From an uncultured Enterococcus sp. (GTDB taxonomy: Bacteria; Bacillota; Bacilli; Lactobacillales; Enterococcaceae), in assembly GCF_913775425.1 (NCBI RefSeq), contig NZ_CAJYIS010000064.1, forward strand, positions 1 through 61,568: a stretch of DNA of 61,568 nucleotides, in the 5' to 3' direction. The first letter of the stretch is position 1. The number at the start of each line of letters is the position of its first letter. The notes beneath the pieces were generated by a model, which did not search any database, had not been told where the DNA came from, and saw only the letters and a program-made list of their open reading frames with translations. Below, piece by piece: positions 48,943-58,910 of this stretch. Made by a program: the position numbers and the translations under genes.

Positions 48943-49131
48943 TTAATTAGCTTGTTGACGCACTACAGTTTTAATGCGTGCAATCGACTTACGAACTTCT
49001 TTAATACGTGCAGTGTTTTCTAGTTGGCCAGTAGCTAATTGGAATCTTAGATTAAACAATTCTTCTTTTAATTGTTTTTCTTGATCTAGCATTTCGGCAG
49101 TGGTTAATTCTCTGATTTCTTTAACCTTCAT
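48943..49131 (-). CDS. rpmC: 50S ribosomal protein L29
   Basis: 62 aa, [20 protein letters not shown] then the [20 protein letters not shown] family signature. Starts at the ATG at 49131, overlapping rplP by 11 bases with GGTGG upstream. It sits near the tunnel exit. Confidence 0.97.
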   Translation of the reverse strand: MKVKEIRELTTAEMLDQEKQLKEELFNLRFQLATGQLENTARIKEVRKSIARIKTVVRQQAN

Positions 49132-49555
49132 TCGATTCACCACCCATTTCTTCACGTTTTACGATTTTCGTTTTCATTGGTAATTTGTGAGAAGCAAGGC
49201 GTAGCGCTTCACGTGCTACTTCTTCAGGTACACCAGCGATTTCAAACATGATTTTTCCACGTTTTACTGGAGATACCCAACCTTCAGGTGCCCCTTTACC
49301 AGAACCCATACGTACCCCAATCGCTTTGGCAGTATAAGATTTATGAGGGAAAATTTTGATCCATACTTTCCCACCACGTTTCATGTAACGAGTCATTGCA
49401 ATACGAGCCGCTTCGATTTGGCGGTTAGTAATCCAATGAGAATCAACAGCTTGTAAGCCATATTCACCAAATGCAACTTCTTTGCCGCCTTTAGCTTCTC
49501 CGCGCATTTTTCCACGGAATTCACGACGGTGTTTTACACGTTTAGGTACTAACAT
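49121..49555 (-). CDS. rplP: 50S ribosomal protein L16
   Basis: 144 aa; [20 protein letters not shown] and [19 protein letters not shown]. It orients A-site tRNA near the peptidyl transferase centre. The ATG is two bases after the rpsC stop. Confidence 0.98.
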   Translation of the reverse strand: MLVPKRVKHRREFRGKMRGEAKGGKEVAFGEYGLQAVDSHWITNRQIEAARIAMTRYMKRGGKVWIKIFPHKSYTAKAIGVRMGSGKGAPEGWVSPVKRGKIMFEIAGVPEEVAREALRLASHKLPMKTKIVKREEMGGESNEG

Positions 49556-49557
49556 GC

Positions 49558-50214
49558 TTATTTCCCTCCTTTCTCAGTGTTTTTTTTAGTTGGAAGAATT
49601 TCTCCACGATAGATCCACACTTTAACTCCTAGTTTTCCGTATGTTGTATCTGCTTCTTCCCATGCGTAATCAATATCCGCACGTAATGTGTGCAATGGAA
49701 CTGTTCCTTCAGAGTAACCTTCGCTACGAGCGATATCCGCACCGTTTAAACGACCTGATACTTGAGTTTTGATTCCTTGCGCGCCAGCACGCATAGAGCG
49801 TTGGATGGCTTGTTTTTGAGCACGACGGAAAGCAACACGGCCTTCTAATTGACGTGCAATTCCTTCAGCTACTAATTTAGCATCTAGATCTGGTTTTTTG
49901 ATTTCCACGATGTTGATGTGTACTTTTTTACCAGTTAATTTGTTTAATTCTTTTCTTAGGCTTTCAACTTCAGATCCGCCTTTACCAATAACCATACCTG
50001 GTCTAGCTGTGTGGATTGAAACGTTCACGCGGTTTGCAGCGCGTTCGATTTCAACCGTTGACACGGCAGCATCAGCAAGTTTAGACGCGATGAATTTACG
50101 AATTCTTAAATCTTCGTGTAGAAAATCAGCATACTCTTTTTCAGCATACCATTTTGCATCCCAGTCGCGGATGACGCCTACACGCATTCCAATTGGATGT
50201 ACTTTTTGACCCAC
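49558..50214 (-). CDS. rpsC: 30S ribosomal protein S3
   Basis: 218 aa; [20 protein letters not shown], then the KH domain [18 protein letters not shown] (about 72-90). Starts with GTG at 50214, GGAGGG upstream. It forms part of the mRNA entry tunnel. Confidence 0.98.
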   Translation of the reverse strand: MGQKVHPIGMRVGVIRDWDAKWYAEKEYADFLHEDLRIRKFIASKLADAAVSTVEIERAANRVNVSIHTARPGMVIGKGGSEVESLRKELNKLTGKKVHINIVEIKKPDLDAKLVAEGIARQLEGRVAFRRAQKQAIQRSMRAGAQGIKTQVSGRLNGADIARSEGYSEGTVPLHTLRADIDYAWEEADTTYGKLGVKVWIYRGEILPTKKNTEKGGK

Positions 50215-50229
50215 TGAATGTCCCTCCTC

Positions 50230-50577
50230 TTATTTTTCTGATACGACTACCGTAATATGACTAGTACGTTTGTTGATTGGTGAAGCTGAACCTTTTGCAC
50301 GTGGACGGAAACGTTTCATTGTCGGTCCTTCGTTAACAAATCCTTCAGATACTACCAAGTTTTCAACATCTAAGTCGAAGTTGTTTTCTGCATTAGCAAT
50401 AGCTGACATTAGAACTTTTTCAATAATTCCTGCAGCTTTGTTCGGTGTGAACTTTAAGATTGCGATGGCTTCAGCAACGTTTTTTCCTCGGATTAAATCC
50501 ATCACTAAACGTGATTTGCGAGGAGAAACGCGAACTGTTTTCGCAACAGCTTTAGCTGATGTAATTTGTTCTGCCAT
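50230..50577 (-). CDS. rplV: 50S ribosomal protein L22
   Basis: 115 aa; [20 protein letters not shown], and the beta-hairpin [21 protein letters not shown] that lines the exit tunnel (macrolide site). No unusual insertion is seen in that loop. Confidence 0.98.
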   Translation of the reverse strand: MAEQITSAKAVAKTVRVSPRKSRLVMDLIRGKNVAEAIAILKFTPNKAAGIIEKVLMSAIANAENNFDLDVENLVVSEGFVNEGPTMKRFRPRAKGSASPINKRTSHITVVVSEK

Positions 50578-50597
50578 TCTGATATCCTCCTCTCAAA

Positions 50598-50876
50598 TTA
50601 GCGTTTAGTTTTCTTATCGTCACTTCCGTGTCCACGATAAGTTCTTGTCGGTGCAAATTCACCTAATTTATGTCCTACCATATCTTCTTGAATGTAAACT
50701 GGTACATGTTTACGTCCATCATAAACAGCAATCGTAAATCCGATAAAGCTTGGGAAGATTGTTGAACGACGAGACCAAGTTTTGATAACTTTTTTCTTTT
50801 CGGCACCTTGTTGTGCGTCGACTTTTTTCATCAAATGATCATCGACAAAAGGTCCTTTTTTTAAACTACGACCCAT
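50598..50876 (-). CDS. rpsS: 30S ribosomal protein S19
   Basis: 92 aa; [20 protein letters not shown] and [20 protein letters not shown]. It contacts the A-site region of the 30S head. Confidence 0.98.
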   Translation of the reverse strand: MGRSLKKGPFVDDHLMKKVDAQQGAEKKKVIKTWSRRSTIFPSFIGFTIAVYDGRKHVPVYIQEDMVGHKLGEFAPTRTYRGHGSDDKKTKR

Positions 50877-50918
50877 GGTGTACCTCCTCTCAAAATATGC
50901 GACACATGGTCAATAAAA

Positions 50919-51752
50919 TTATTTAGCGTTACGACGACGAACGATAAGTTTGTCTGATTTCGCTTTTTTGTTACGAGTTTTGTATCCAAGAGCTGGTTGA
51001 CCCCATGGAGATACTGGCGCTTTACGTCCGATTGGAGCTTTACCTTCACCACCACCGTGTGGGTGATCGTTAGGGTTCATTACGCTACCACGTACAGTTG
51101 GACGTTTACGCATCCAACGAGAGCGACCCGCTTTACCAATGTTGATTAATTCATGTTGTTCGTTACCTACAGCACCGATAGTTGCACGACATGTTGCTAA
51201 GATCATGCGCACTTCGCCTGAGTTCAAACGAATCAATACGTATTTGCCTTCTTTACCAAGTACTTGAGCACTTGTACCAGCAGAACGGATTAATTGTCCG
51301 CCTTTTCCTGGTTTCATTTCGATGTTGTGGATAACAGTACCCACTGGAATGTTTGCTAATGGTAACGCGTTACCAACTTTGATATCTGCTTCTGGTCCAG
51401 AAACGACAGTCATGCCAACTTCTAGTCCTTTAGGTGCTAAGATATAAGCTTTCACTCCATCTTCGTAATGAACTAACGCAATGTTAGCAGAACGGTTTGG
51501 ATCATATTCGATTGTTTTAACTGTAGCAACAACGTTATCTTTGTTACGTTTGAAATCGATCAAACGGTATTGACGTTTGTGACCGCCACCTTGATGGCGA
51601 ACAGTGATACGTCCGTTGTTGTTACGACCGGCATTATTTTTCAACGGCGCCAATAATGTTTTTTCTGGTTTTGAAGTTGTAATCTCAGCAAAATCAGAAC
51701 TTGTCATATTACGACGACCATTTGAGGTAGGTTTGTACTTTTTAATAGCCAC
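50919..51752 (-). CDS. rplB: 50S ribosomal protein L2
   Basis: 277 aa; [20 protein letters not shown] and the catalytic-centre loop [20 protein letters not shown] with the conserved His. Starts at GTG (51752). Needed for subunit joining. Confidence 0.98.
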   Translation of the reverse strand: MAIKKYKPTSNGRRNMTSSDFAEITTSKPEKTLLAPLKNNAGRNNNGRITVRHQGGGHKRQYRLIDFKRNKDNVVATVKTIEYDPNRSANIALVHYEDGVKAYILAPKGLEVGMTVVSGPEADIKVGNALPLANIPVGTVIHNIEMKPGKGGQLIRSAGTSAQVLGKEGKYVLIRLNSGEVRMILATCRATIGAVGNEQHELINIGKAGRSRWMRKRPTVRGSVMNPNDHPHGGGEGKAPIGRKAPVSPWGQPALGYKTRNKKAKSDKLIVRRRNAK

Positions 51753-51793
51753 GTCTGTTTTCCCTCCTATTAAAGTTTAGTTAGTTTCTTTGC

Positions 51794-52081
51794 TTATTCA
51801 GCAGAGAATAATTCGATGTCTTTAGAAGCTTCTGTTAAAGTAACAACAGCTTTACGACGTTTTTTTGTGTATCCTGCATATTTACCCATACGTTTAAATT
51901 TAGGACGCACGTTGATGATGTTTACGTTTTTCACGTCAACACCAAATGCTGCTTCAACAGCTTGTTTTACTAAAGTCTTGTTTGCGCGTACGTCTACTTC
52001 GAAAGTGTATTTCTTTTCGTCCATAGCTAACATAGATTTTTCAGTAATAACTGGTTTTTTAATAATGTCTAGTAAGTTCAT
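51794..52081 (-). CDS. rplW: 50S ribosomal protein L23
   Basis: 95 aa; [20 protein letters not shown]. Docking site for trigger factor and SRP at the tunnel exit. The ATG overlaps the rplD stop (TAATG). Confidence 0.98.
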   Translation of the reverse strand: MNLLDIIKKPVITEKSMLAMDEKKYTFEVDVRANKTLVKQAVEAAFGVDVKNVNIINVRPKFKRMGKYAGYTKKRRKAVVTLTEASKDIELFSAE

Positions 52082-52704
52082 TATGCAAGCACCTCCTCAA
52101 TTTGAGTAAGAGCAGTTTGAGTTGCTAACACTTTAGTGCTTGACACAACGTCTAATACACTTATGTTATCAGCAGATACTACAGAAACGTTTGGTAAGTT
52201 ACGTGCAGCTAAAGCAGCGAAGTCATTACCGTTTTCTAAAACTACTAATACTTTAGTGTCAATAGACAAGTTAGCAAGAACTTGTTTGAATTCTTTAGTT
52301 TTTGGTGCGTCAAAGCTTAAAGCTTCGATTGCTACCAAGTTATTTGATGCAACTTTCTCTGATAATACAGATTTGATTGCTAAGCGACGAACTTTTTTAG
52401 GAAGTTTGTAGCTGTATGAACGTGGTGTTGGTCCAAAGACAACTCCACCTCCACGCCATTGTGGTGAACGGATTGAACCTTGACGGGCACGACCTGTTCC
52501 TTTTTGGCGCCATGGTTTACGGCCACCACCACGAACAGCGCTACGGTTTTTCACAGCGTGTGTTCCTTGTCTTAATGAAGCGCGTTGCATGATGATTGCA
52601 TCAAAGACAACTGTTTCATTAGGTTCGATTCCGAAGATTTCTTCGTTTAAAGTAATTTCGCCATTTTGGCTTCCATCTTGTTTAAATAATGCTACATTCG
52701 GCAT
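52081..52704 (-). CDS. rplD: 50S ribosomal protein L4
   Basis: 207 aa; [20 protein letters not shown] and [20 protein letters not shown] form the tunnel loop. In E. coli L4 represses the S10 operon by binding its leader; whether that holds here is unknown, although the leader at 53698-53862 is structured. Confidence 0.98.
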   Translation of the reverse strand: MPNVALFKQDGSQNGEITLNEEIFGIEPNETVVFDAIIMQRASLRQGTHAVKNRSAVRGGGRKPWRQKGTGRARQGSIRSPQWRGGGVVFGPTPRSYSYKLPKKVRRLAIKSVLSEKVASNNLVAIEALSFDAPKTKEFKQVLANLSIDTKVLVVLENGNDFAALAARNLPNVSVVSADNISVLDVVSSTKVLATQTALTQIEEVLA

Positions 52705-52733
52705 TCCTTAGTTCCTCCTTTCTTCCTATCTAA

Positions 52734-53363
52734 TTATTTAGCTTTCACAGCTGATTTAATTGTAATCAATGATTTTTTCGCTCCAGGAATGTTACCTTTG
52801 ATTAAGATAACGTTACGTTCAGCATCAACACGTACAACTTCCAAGTTTTGGATAGTTACGCGGTTTCCGCCCATACGTCCTGCAAGACGTTTGTTTTTGA
52901 ATACACGGTTAGGTGCAACAGGACCCATTGAACCAGGACGACGGTGGTAACGAGAACCGTGAGACATAGGTCCGCGGCTTTGTCCGTGACGTTTGATAAC
53001 GCCTTGGAATCCTTTACCTTTAGTTGTTCCTGTCACGTCAACGATGTCTCCAGCTTGGAATACGTCAACTTTAACTTCTGATCCTACTTCTAAGCCCTCT
53101 AGCTCAACATCCTTGAATTCGCGAATGAAGCGCTTAGGAGCCGTGTTTGCTTTTGCAACATGACCTTTCGCAGGTTTGTTACTTAAAACTTCACGTAAAT
53201 CTTGGTATCCTACTTGAACAGCTTCGTAGCCGTCATTTTCCATTGTTTTCAGTTGTAATACTACGTTAGGAGTAGCTTCTACAACAGTTACTGGAATAAG
53301 TTCACCAGATTCAGTAAAGATTTGAGTCATCCCCACTTTTTTCCCTAAGATTCCTTTGGTCAT
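52734..53363 (-). CDS. rplC: 50S ribosomal protein L3
   Basis: 209 aa; [20 protein letters not shown] and [20 protein letters not shown] then RRPGSMG. It is near the peptidyl transferase centre; the Gln in HGQSRGPM is the residue methylated in some bacteria. Confidence 0.98.
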   Translation of the reverse strand: MTKGILGKKVGMTQIFTESGELIPVTVVEATPNVVLQLKTMENDGYEAVQVGYQDLREVLSNKPAKGHVAKANTAPKRFIREFKDVELEGLEVGSEVKVDVFQAGDIVDVTGTTKGKGFQGVIKRHGQSRGPMSHGSRYHRRPGSMGPVAPNRVFKNKRLAGRMGGNRVTIQNLEVVRVDAERNVILIKGNIPGAKKSLITIKSAVKAK

Positions 53364-53388
53364 GATTACACCTCCATCTTATTTTTAA

Positions 53389-53697
53389 TTATAGTTTAAT
53401 TTCAATGTTTACGCCTGATGGTAAATCAAGTTTCATCAATGCATCAACAGTTTTTGGTGTTGGATTCACGATATCGATTAAACGTTTATGTGTACGCATT
53501 TCGAATTGTTCACGAGAATCTTTGTATTTATGAGTCGCACGGATTACAGTGTAAAGACTGCGTTCAGTTGGTAATGGAATTGGACCAGAAACGTCAGCTC
53601 CAGTTCTTTTTGCAGTTTCTACGATCTTTTCCGCAGATTGATCTAAAATACGATGTTCATACGCTTTTAAGCGGATACGAATTTTTTGTTTTGCCAT
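53389..53697 (-). CDS. rpsJ: 30S ribosomal protein S10
   Basis: 102 aa, [20 protein letters not shown]. First gene of the S10 operon; also known as NusE in antitermination. The ATG at 53697 has GGAGGG upstream. An open extension to 53742 is part of the leader. Confidence 0.98.
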   Translation of the reverse strand: MAKQKIRIRLKAYEHRILDQSAEKIVETAKRTGADVSGPIPLPTERSLYTVIRATHKYKDSREQFEMRTHKRLIDIVNPTPKTVDALMKLDLPSGVNIEIKL

Positions 53698-53862
53698 TGT
53701 TTTCCCTCCTTCGCCTATTTTGAAAAGTAGACATAGCTCCACGAAAATTTTCCGTCACGCTCGTCCATGGCAAAGCGTCCGGGCGTGTCGCAACCTCTCG
53801 TTTCTTAGCCGGCAGAACAAACTGTTCTACCAATATTACTAGCTCTACAGCTAAGCAACACC
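53698..53862 (-). promoter_or_regulatory. S10 operon 5' leader, structured
   Basis: About 165 nt between the inferred transcription start and rpsJ. It holds a 9-bp hairpin (GGTAGAACA with TGTTCTGCC, around 53812-53832) and a longer imperfect stem with CACGC/GCGTG cores (around 53749-53787). Such leaders often bind a ribosomal protein; which one here is unknown. Confidence 0.5.
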
Positions 53863-53868
53863 TCTACG

Positions 53869-53897
53869 ATTATAGTATGGATGAACTTAAATAGCAA
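53869..53897 (-). promoter_or_regulatory. S10 operon promoter
   Basis: On the minus strand: TTGCTA (53897-53892), a 17-base spacer and a perfect TATAAT (53874-53869). It is the main promoter of the rpsJ-to-rplQ supercluster in this window. Confidence 0.85.
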
Positions 53898-53911
53898 GTA
53901 TTTTTTCATGA

Positions 53912-53943
53912 AAAACGGAACTTTTTCAAAAAAGTCCCGTTTT
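53912..53943 (-). terminator. pdx operon terminator
   Basis: A 14-bp stem with one mismatch (53912-53925 with 53930-53943), a 4-nt loop and TTTTTC on the minus strand, a few bases after the S component gene and just upstream of the S10 promoter. Confidence 0.78.
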
Positions 53944-53948
53944 CTCTT

Positions 53949-54491
53949 TTATTTAGCTATTCGCAAGCGATTAAAGGCTTTAACTAATGGAAAATAAAGC
54001 AATGCGATGGCAAAAATCGTTAAAACCACATTAGTCAGCGTCGCAGGTAATTTCACCGTCGCCGCAAAAAAAGCCGTGGTGAGATTGGGTGAACCTAACC
54101 ATAATTGCATAACCGTATTTTTTAGTTGCGTCATACCTATTTTCGCAACACCAGCTGCACTTGCAATCACCAGCAATTGCCATAAAGCATGCGGCTGTTT
54201 TTTAAATAGTAAAAAGGCGCCATACGTCACACCGCCGACGATAAAGGCCTCTAGTAAGAAATACGGTGCTTCAGTCGCATAGCCGTTGACGAGATCAAAT
54301 AAAAAAAAGCCGATCCCACCTGCAAGCGATCCTCTAACGAAACCTAACAGCAAAACGGAAAGCACCAGTACGGCATTTCCCAAATGAACAAATGCACCTG
54401 TCGGTAACGGAATTTTGATCGTAGTAGCAATAAATGTCAGCGCAGAAAACAAGGCGATCAATACGACGGTATGAATCGATGATTTAGCCAT
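53949..54491 (-). CDS. ECF transporter S component, probably for vitamin B6
   Basis: 180 aa, six hydrophobic helices. VVLIALFSALTFIATTIKIP, then LPTGAFVHLGNAVLVLSVLLLGFVRGSLAGGIGFFLFDLV, follows the S-component pattern, with no ATPase of its own. It would use the EcfA1A2T module at 37-39 kb. The tie to pyridoxine rests on an eight-base overlap with pdxK and the divergent MocR-type regulator; the substrate is inferred. PdxU-like proteins of Lactobacillales look similar. Start ATG with AAAAGGAG upstream. Confidence 0.85.
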   Translation of the reverse strand: MAKSSIHTVVLIALFSALTFIATTIKIPLPTGAFVHLGNAVLVLSVLLLGFVRGSLAGGIGFFLFDLVNGYATEAPYFLLEAFIVGGVTYGAFLLFKKQPHALWQLLVIASAAGVAKIGMTQLKNTVMQLWLGSPNLTTAFFAATVKLPATLTNVVLTIFAIALLYFPLVKAFNRLRIAK

Positions 54492-55296
54492 GATTTTCTC
54501 CTTTTCTAAAATAAGCTGAGTGATTCAAATGTCCCACGTAAGCATTAAACGATGCTCCATGTAAGATCCCTTGGTAAACGACTTCTTTCGCCTTGATCAC
54601 AGCATCCAAATAGCTCATCCCCGTTGCAACGCCTGCAGTAATCGCTGCGGCAAACGCACATCCTGCACCGTGATTATTTTGCGAATCGATTTTAGCAGAC
54701 TCTAGCATTTCAAAACTTGTCCCATCGTAAAACACATCCAGTGCGCGATGTCCGGCAAGACGTTTCCCACCTTTGATCACCACACGCTTCGCTCCTTGAT
54801 CATGGATTTTTTTTGCAGCTTCTTTGATCAATTCCACACTCGTCAACTCTCCTAAATCAGATAAAATACCTGCTTCCACTAAATTGGGCGTTACGATTTG
54901 CGCTTTGGGCAATAAAAACCGTTTGATCCCGACAACACTTTTTGGCTGCAAAATTTGGGCAGTCCCCTTACACGCAATCACTGGATCGATGATAATATGC
55001 TCGGTAAACTCTGGAGATAAATAATGGCTGATGTTCTCAATAATCGTTTCATTGCCTAACATCCCTGTTTTGATTGCAGCTACTTTACCGCCATCTAACG
55101 CAGACTGTACTTGCTTTTCAACCAATGTAACCGGCATTTCAGTAACCTCGTGATGCCAATCTTTAGGATCCATTGTAACGATCGTTGTAATCGCCGCTTG
55201 TCCAAATAATCCATATTCTTCAAAAATCTTCAAATCAGCTTCTAAACCCGCTCCACCAGTTGCATCAGAACCAGCAATCGTTAATACTCGTTTCAT
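54484..55296 (-). CDS. pdxK: Pyridoxine kinase (PdxK/ThiD family)
   Basis: 270 aa ribokinase-fold kinase. SDATGGAGLEADLK (9-22) is the substrate and phosphate site, and HGAGCAFAAAI (about 211-221) holds the anion hole with a catalytic Cys in GAGC, as in the Bacillus-type PdxK that phosphorylates pyridoxine, pyridoxal and pyridoxamine. IIDPVIACKGTAQIL and VIKGGKRL are conserved. Some members act on hydroxymethylpyrimidine (ThiD), so thiamine synthesis is an alternative; the neighbours favour B6. GGAGG precedes the ATG. Confidence 0.85.
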   Translation of the reverse strand: MKRVLTIAGSDATGGAGLEADLKIFEEYGLFGQAAITTIVTMDPKDWHHEVTEMPVTLVEKQVQSALDGGKVAAIKTGMLGNETIIENISHYLSPEFTEHIIIDPVIACKGTAQILQPKSVVGIKRFLLPKAQIVTPNLVEAGILSDLGELTSVELIKEAAKKIHDQGAKRVVIKGGKRLAGHRALDVFYDGTSFEMLESAKIDSQNNHGAGCAFAAAITAGVATGMSYLDAVIKAKEVVYQGILHGASFNAYVGHLNHSAYFRKGENHG

Positions 55297-55339
55297 TAAA
55301 TCCCTCCTTATCGTAAATTTAGCATAAAGAAAAAGTCAG

Positions 55340-55368
55340 TTGACGAAAAGAGCCAATTGGATTATTTT
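55340..55368 (+). promoter_or_regulatory. Promoter of the MocR-type regulator
   Basis: TTGACG (55340-55345), 17-base spacer, TATTTT (55363-55368). The spacer contains the perfect palindrome CCAATTGG (55353-55360), and CCAACC follows the -10, a possible regulator site shared with pdxK. Confidence 0.6.
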
Positions 55369-55398
55369 TAAACCAACCATTTATCTAGGAGGAACGTC

Positions 55399-56811
55399 AT
55401 GCCCAAAAAAACGTTGTATCGAAATATCATGGACCATTACATCACTCAAATCGAAAGTGGACAGTTACTCCCTGGCGAACGTTTAGCCCCTGAACGTGAG
55501 ATTGCTAAAAATTTTTCTGTTAATCGTTCGACAGTCGTACGTGCCCTAGAAGAATTGCAAAGCTTAGGTTGGATCACTCGAAAACAAGGAAGCGGCACAA
55601 GAGTCAATGACGGTCAATTAGCCAATCGTCGTTCCCCACTTTCTTGGCTGCAACACACCCACTATGCTAGAAAAAAACCAGAGGACCCTTATTTGACCAA
55701 AGTACATGAACAAAAAACAACACCCGATGTACTCGATTTATTTAGCGGTGATCTACCTGAACAACTCATACCAGACTTTTCTTTTCCAGAAATGTCATGG
55801 GAAACAATTTTAAAGCAAGCACAACAAACAACTACTGCCGGTTATACACCTTTACTAAACGCATTGGTGCAGCATTTACAAAAGCGCATGACGATACCGA
55901 TCACATCTAGCGAGTTACTGATCACATCTGGTGCGACTCAAGGACTTTCTGTAATCCTTCAAACCCTTTTGGCACCTGGTGCTTGCGTGGCAACAGAAGA
56001 TCCATCTTTTTTATTCGCTTTACCTTTTTTTGCTACACTAGACCTCCAACTAAAAGGCTTGCCACAAGACCAATATGGGATTTTGCCAGATGCCTTAGAA
56101 ACGTTGTGCCAGCAACAAAAAATCGATTTACTGTATGTCAACCCTACCCATCAAAATCCAACTGGGCGCACATTGTCTTTAAATAGAAGAAAAAAAATCG
56201 TGGATATCTGTAAAACCTATGATATCCCGATCGTAGAAGACGATGTGTTTAGCGAATTAAGCTTTACCGCACCGCCAAAACGCTTGATCGAGCTTGCTCC
56301 AGAACAAGTGATCTATCTTGGCTCATTATCGAAATTATTTTCACCCTTAATTCACATCGGCTGGATCATTGCACCAAAACGTTTGATCACTTCATTTTTA
56401 AAAACCAAAGAAACAACCGAATTAACGACGGATATCTTTCCACAATTATTTGCCACAGTTGCCTTAAAGGATCCATCCTATACCGAAAAACAACATTACT
56501 TGATCCAACAGTTACATATACGTAGCAAACGTTTTGAAACCTTTTTAGATACTTTAAAGGATTGGCACTATCAACCGATCAATGGCGGGATCTATTACTG
56601 GCTGACCTATACAAAACGTCGTCTCACGCGTAAAGATTGGCAACTTTTTTTGGATCAAAACATTCTACTTGCTCCCGCTTTTTTGTTTAGTCGTGATACA
56701 ATAGCCTGTAGAATTAACTATACTCGGTTAGATGAGCATGATTTTTCAGTATTTCAGGAACGTTTTTTGTTCATCGATGCCCAATTAAGAAAGGATGATT
56801 GCAATGAATGA
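55399..56811 (+). CDS. MocR/GntR-type regulator with aminotransferase domain (PdxR-like)
   Basis: 470 aa. The N-terminal GntR winged helix (about 1-75) has LLPGERLAPEREIAKNFSVN and RSTVVRALEELQSLGWITRK. The C-terminal fold-type I aminotransferase domain (about 110-470) has TSGATQGLS, NPTHQNPTGRT, VEDDVFSEL and the PLP-lysine site YLGSLSKLFSPLIHIGW. MocR proteins sense PLP; PdxR members control B6 genes. It is divergent from pdxK and its S component, so control of that operon is likely. It overlaps the next gene by eight bases. Confidence 0.9.
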   Translation: MPKKTLYRNIMDHYITQIESGQLLPGERLAPEREIAKNFSVNRSTVVRALEELQSLGWITRKQGSGTRVNDGQLANRRSPLSWLQHTHYARKKPEDPYLTKVHEQKTTPDVLDLFSGDLPEQLIPDFSFPEMSWETILKQAQQTTTAGYTPLLNALVQHLQKRMTIPITSSELLITSGATQGLSVILQTLLAPGACVATEDPSFLFALPFFATLDLQLKGLPQDQYGILPDALETLCQQQKIDLLYVNPTHQNPTGRTLSLNRRKKIVDICKTYDIPIVEDDVFSELSFTAPPKRLIELAPEQVIYLGSLSKLFSPLIHIGWIIAPKRLITSFLKTKETTELTTDIFPQLFATVALKDPSYTEKQHYLIQQLHIRSKRFETFLDTLKDWHYQPINGGIYYWLTYTKRRLTRKDWQLFLDQNILLAPAFLFSRDTIACRINYTRLDEHDFSVFQERFLFIDAQLRKDDCNE

Positions 56812-57541
56812 CACGATTAAATTACTAACCTCACACCGAAGTTACCGTCATTTTGACGAAACGTACAAGCTACCTACTGAGGATCTAGAGCAGATTTTAG
56901 CTGCTGCTAGACAAGCACCGAGTTGGATGAATGGTCAATTTTATTCGATTATCGTACTAGACGATCCAACGATTCGCAAGGAGTTCGTGCGACTAAATCC
57001 TGGTAATCCACATATCGAAAAAAGTTCCATTTTTCTACTATTCGTTGCTGATCTTTACCGTACAGCAACAGTCGCGCAACAAAAAGATACCGACTATCAA
57101 ATCGACGGACTCGATCCATTGATTACTGCTACAACAGATGCCGCACTTGCATTGGAAAATGCGTTAGTGGCCACTGAATCACTTGGTCTTGGTGCAGTAC
57201 CAGTTGGTAGCGTGCGAAACTATTTACCTGAAATCAAAACACTACTTAATCTACCAGAATACGTCTTACCGATTGCAGGATTAAGTATTGGTAAACCGAT
57301 CGTTGAAATGAAAGTCAAACCACGTTTACCAAAAGAAACAATCGTCCATTATAATGGATATACTCCACTAGATTACAAACAAATTGAAGACTATGATGAT
57401 ACGATGCGTAAATTTGGCGAGGCACGTGAAACCAAAGATTGGACACAAAAATTTGCGGACTATTTCGCGAACGAACCAAACCGTGGTGTAGATGATTTCA
57501 TTAACACTCAAAAAATTGCACAAAAAAAGACTGATGAATAA
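56804..57541 (+). CDS. Nitroreductase family protein (NfsA/FRP-like)
   Basis: 245 aa FMN-dependent oxidoreductase. LTSHRSYRHFDETYKLP (early FMN phosphate site), ARQAPSWMNGQFYSIIVLDD and ESLGLGAVPVGSVRNYLPEI are typical of the NADPH-dependent NfsA/FRP group. The start is the ATG at 56804 with AAAGGA eight bases upstream; an ATG at 56795 is also in frame. Cotranscribed with the MocR-type regulator; its link to B6 is not known. FMN-dependent pyridoxal chemistry or a general quinone or nitro reductase are both possible. The stop codon lies within the terminator stem. Confidence 0.88.
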   Translation: MNDTIKLLTSHRSYRHFDETYKLPTEDLEQILAAARQAPSWMNGQFYSIIVLDDPTIRKEFVRLNPGNPHIEKSSIFLLFVADLYRTATVAQQKDTDYQIDGLDPLITATTDAALALENALVATESLGLGAVPVGSVRNYLPEIKTLLNLPEYVLPIAGLSIGKPIVEMKVKPRLPKETIVHYNGYTPLDYKQIEDYDDTMRKFGEARETKDWTQKFADYFANEPNRGVDDFINTQKIAQKKTDE

Positions 57542-57557
57542 ATTCATCAGTCTTTTT
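57524..57557. terminator. Bidirectional terminator between nitroreductase and tuf
   Basis: A perfect 16-bp stem (57524-57539 with 57542-57557, core GACTGATGAAT) with a very short loop and A5/T5 ends. The tight 2-nt loop implies the inner pairs open. It stops both convergent transcripts. Confidence 0.9.
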
Positions 57558-57573
57558 GATTGTAAAGTTAGAA

Positions 57574-58761
57574 TTAAGCGTGGATTGTAGAAACAACGCC
57601 TGAACCAACAGTACGTCCGCCTTCACGAATAGAGAAACGAGTTCCTTCTTCGATCGCGATTGGGTGGATTAATTCAACTTCGATAGTTACGTTATCACCA
57701 GGCATTACCATTTCAGTACCTTCTGGTAATTCGATAACACCAGTCACGTCAGTTGTACGGAAGTAGAACTGTGGACGGTAGTTAGTGAAGAATGGAGTAT
57801 GACGTCCACCTTCTTCTTTGCTTAATACGTATACTTCAGCAGAGAATTTTGTATGTGGAGTGATTGAAGCTGGTTTAGCTAAAACTTGTCCACGTTGGAT
57901 GTCTTCACGAGCAACACCACGTAATAAAGCACCGATGTTATCGCCTGCTTCAGCGTAGTCTAATAATTTACGGAACATTTCAACACCTGTTACAGTTGTT
58001 TGAGCAGTTTCGTCAGCGATACCAACGATATCTACAACGTCACCAACGCGAACTTGTCCACGTTCAACACGACCTGTAGCAACAGTACCACGTCCAGTGA
58101 TTGAGAATACATCCTCAACTGGCATCATGAATGGTTTGTCAGTGTCACGAGTTGGAGTTGGGATGTACTCGTCAACTGCAGCCATTAATTCCATGATTTT
58201 TTCTTCGTAAGAAGCGTCGCCTTCTAAAGCTTTCAAAGCAGAACCTGCAACAACTGGAGTGTCATCGCCTGGGAAATCGTATTCTGATAATAAGTCACGA
58301 ACTTCCATTTCTACTAATTCTAATAATTCTTCGTCATCAACCATATCCATTTTGTTTAAGAATACAACGATGTAAGGAACACCTACGTTACGAGATAATA
58401 AGATGTGTTCGCGTGTTTGAGGCATAGGACCATCAGCAGCAGATACTACTAAGATCGCGCCGTCCATTTGAGCAGCACCAGTGATCATGTTTTTAACGTA
58501 GTCCGCGTGACCTGGGCAGTCAACGTGAGCGTAGTGACGTGCTTCAGTTTCGTACTCAACGTGAGCTGTTGAGATAGTGATTCCGCGTTCGCGCTCTTCA
58601 GGAGCACCATCGATTTGGTCGTAAGCAGAAGCTTGTGCCAAACCTTTTTTAGATAAAACAGTTGTGATTGCAGCTGTTAAAGTAGTTTTACCATGGTCAA
58701 CGTGTCCGATAGTACCAATGTTTACATGGGGTTTAGAACGGTCAAATTTTTCTTTTGCCAT
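57574..58761 (-). CDS. tuf: Elongation factor Tu
   Basis: 395 aa GTPase delivering aminoacyl-tRNA. G1 GHVDHGKT (19-26), G3 DCPGHADY (about 81-88), G4 NKMD (about 136-139), and C-terminal barrel domains with the [10 protein letters not shown] and [15 protein letters not shown] blocks. GGAGG lies upstream of the ATG. It follows fusA by 149 bases; a TTGACA and a TACAAT box are in that gap but not well spaced, so a separate promoter is unproven. Confidence 0.99.
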   Translation of the reverse strand: MAKEKFDRSKPHVNIGTIGHVDHGKTTLTAAITTVLSKKGLAQASAYDQIDGAPEERERGITISTAHVEYETEARHYAHVDCPGHADYVKNMITGAAQMDGAILVVSAADGPMPQTREHILLSRNVGVPYIVVFLNKMDMVDDEELLELVEMEVRDLLSEYDFPGDDTPVVAGSALKALEGDASYEEKIMELMAAVDEYIPTPTRDTDKPFMMPVEDVFSITGRGTVATGRVERGQVRVGDVVDIVGIADETAQTTVTGVEMFRKLLDYAEAGDNIGALLRGVAREDIQRGQVLAKPASITPHTKFSAEVYVLSKEEGGRHTPFFTNYRPQFYFRTTDVTGVIELPEGTEMVMPGDNVTIEVELIHPIAIEEGTRFSIREGGRTVGSGVVSTIHA

Positions 58762-58910
58762 TTTATATGTTCCTCCTAAGTGTTTTAAAGTATTTTATCT
58801 GATAGGTAAGGAATCAACGAGTGATCCCTTTCCCATATCATCGTTCATTATTGTACACGAAACTGTCAAAAAAATATAGTTTTTTGAAGCATTTCAAGAA
58901 TGATTAAAAA

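Noticed and set aside
58762-58910. A tuf promoter built on TTGACA and TACAAT in the fusA-tuf gap
   Set aside because: The two boxes are only about eight bases apart, too close for a sigma-A promoter, so it was not listed as a feature.
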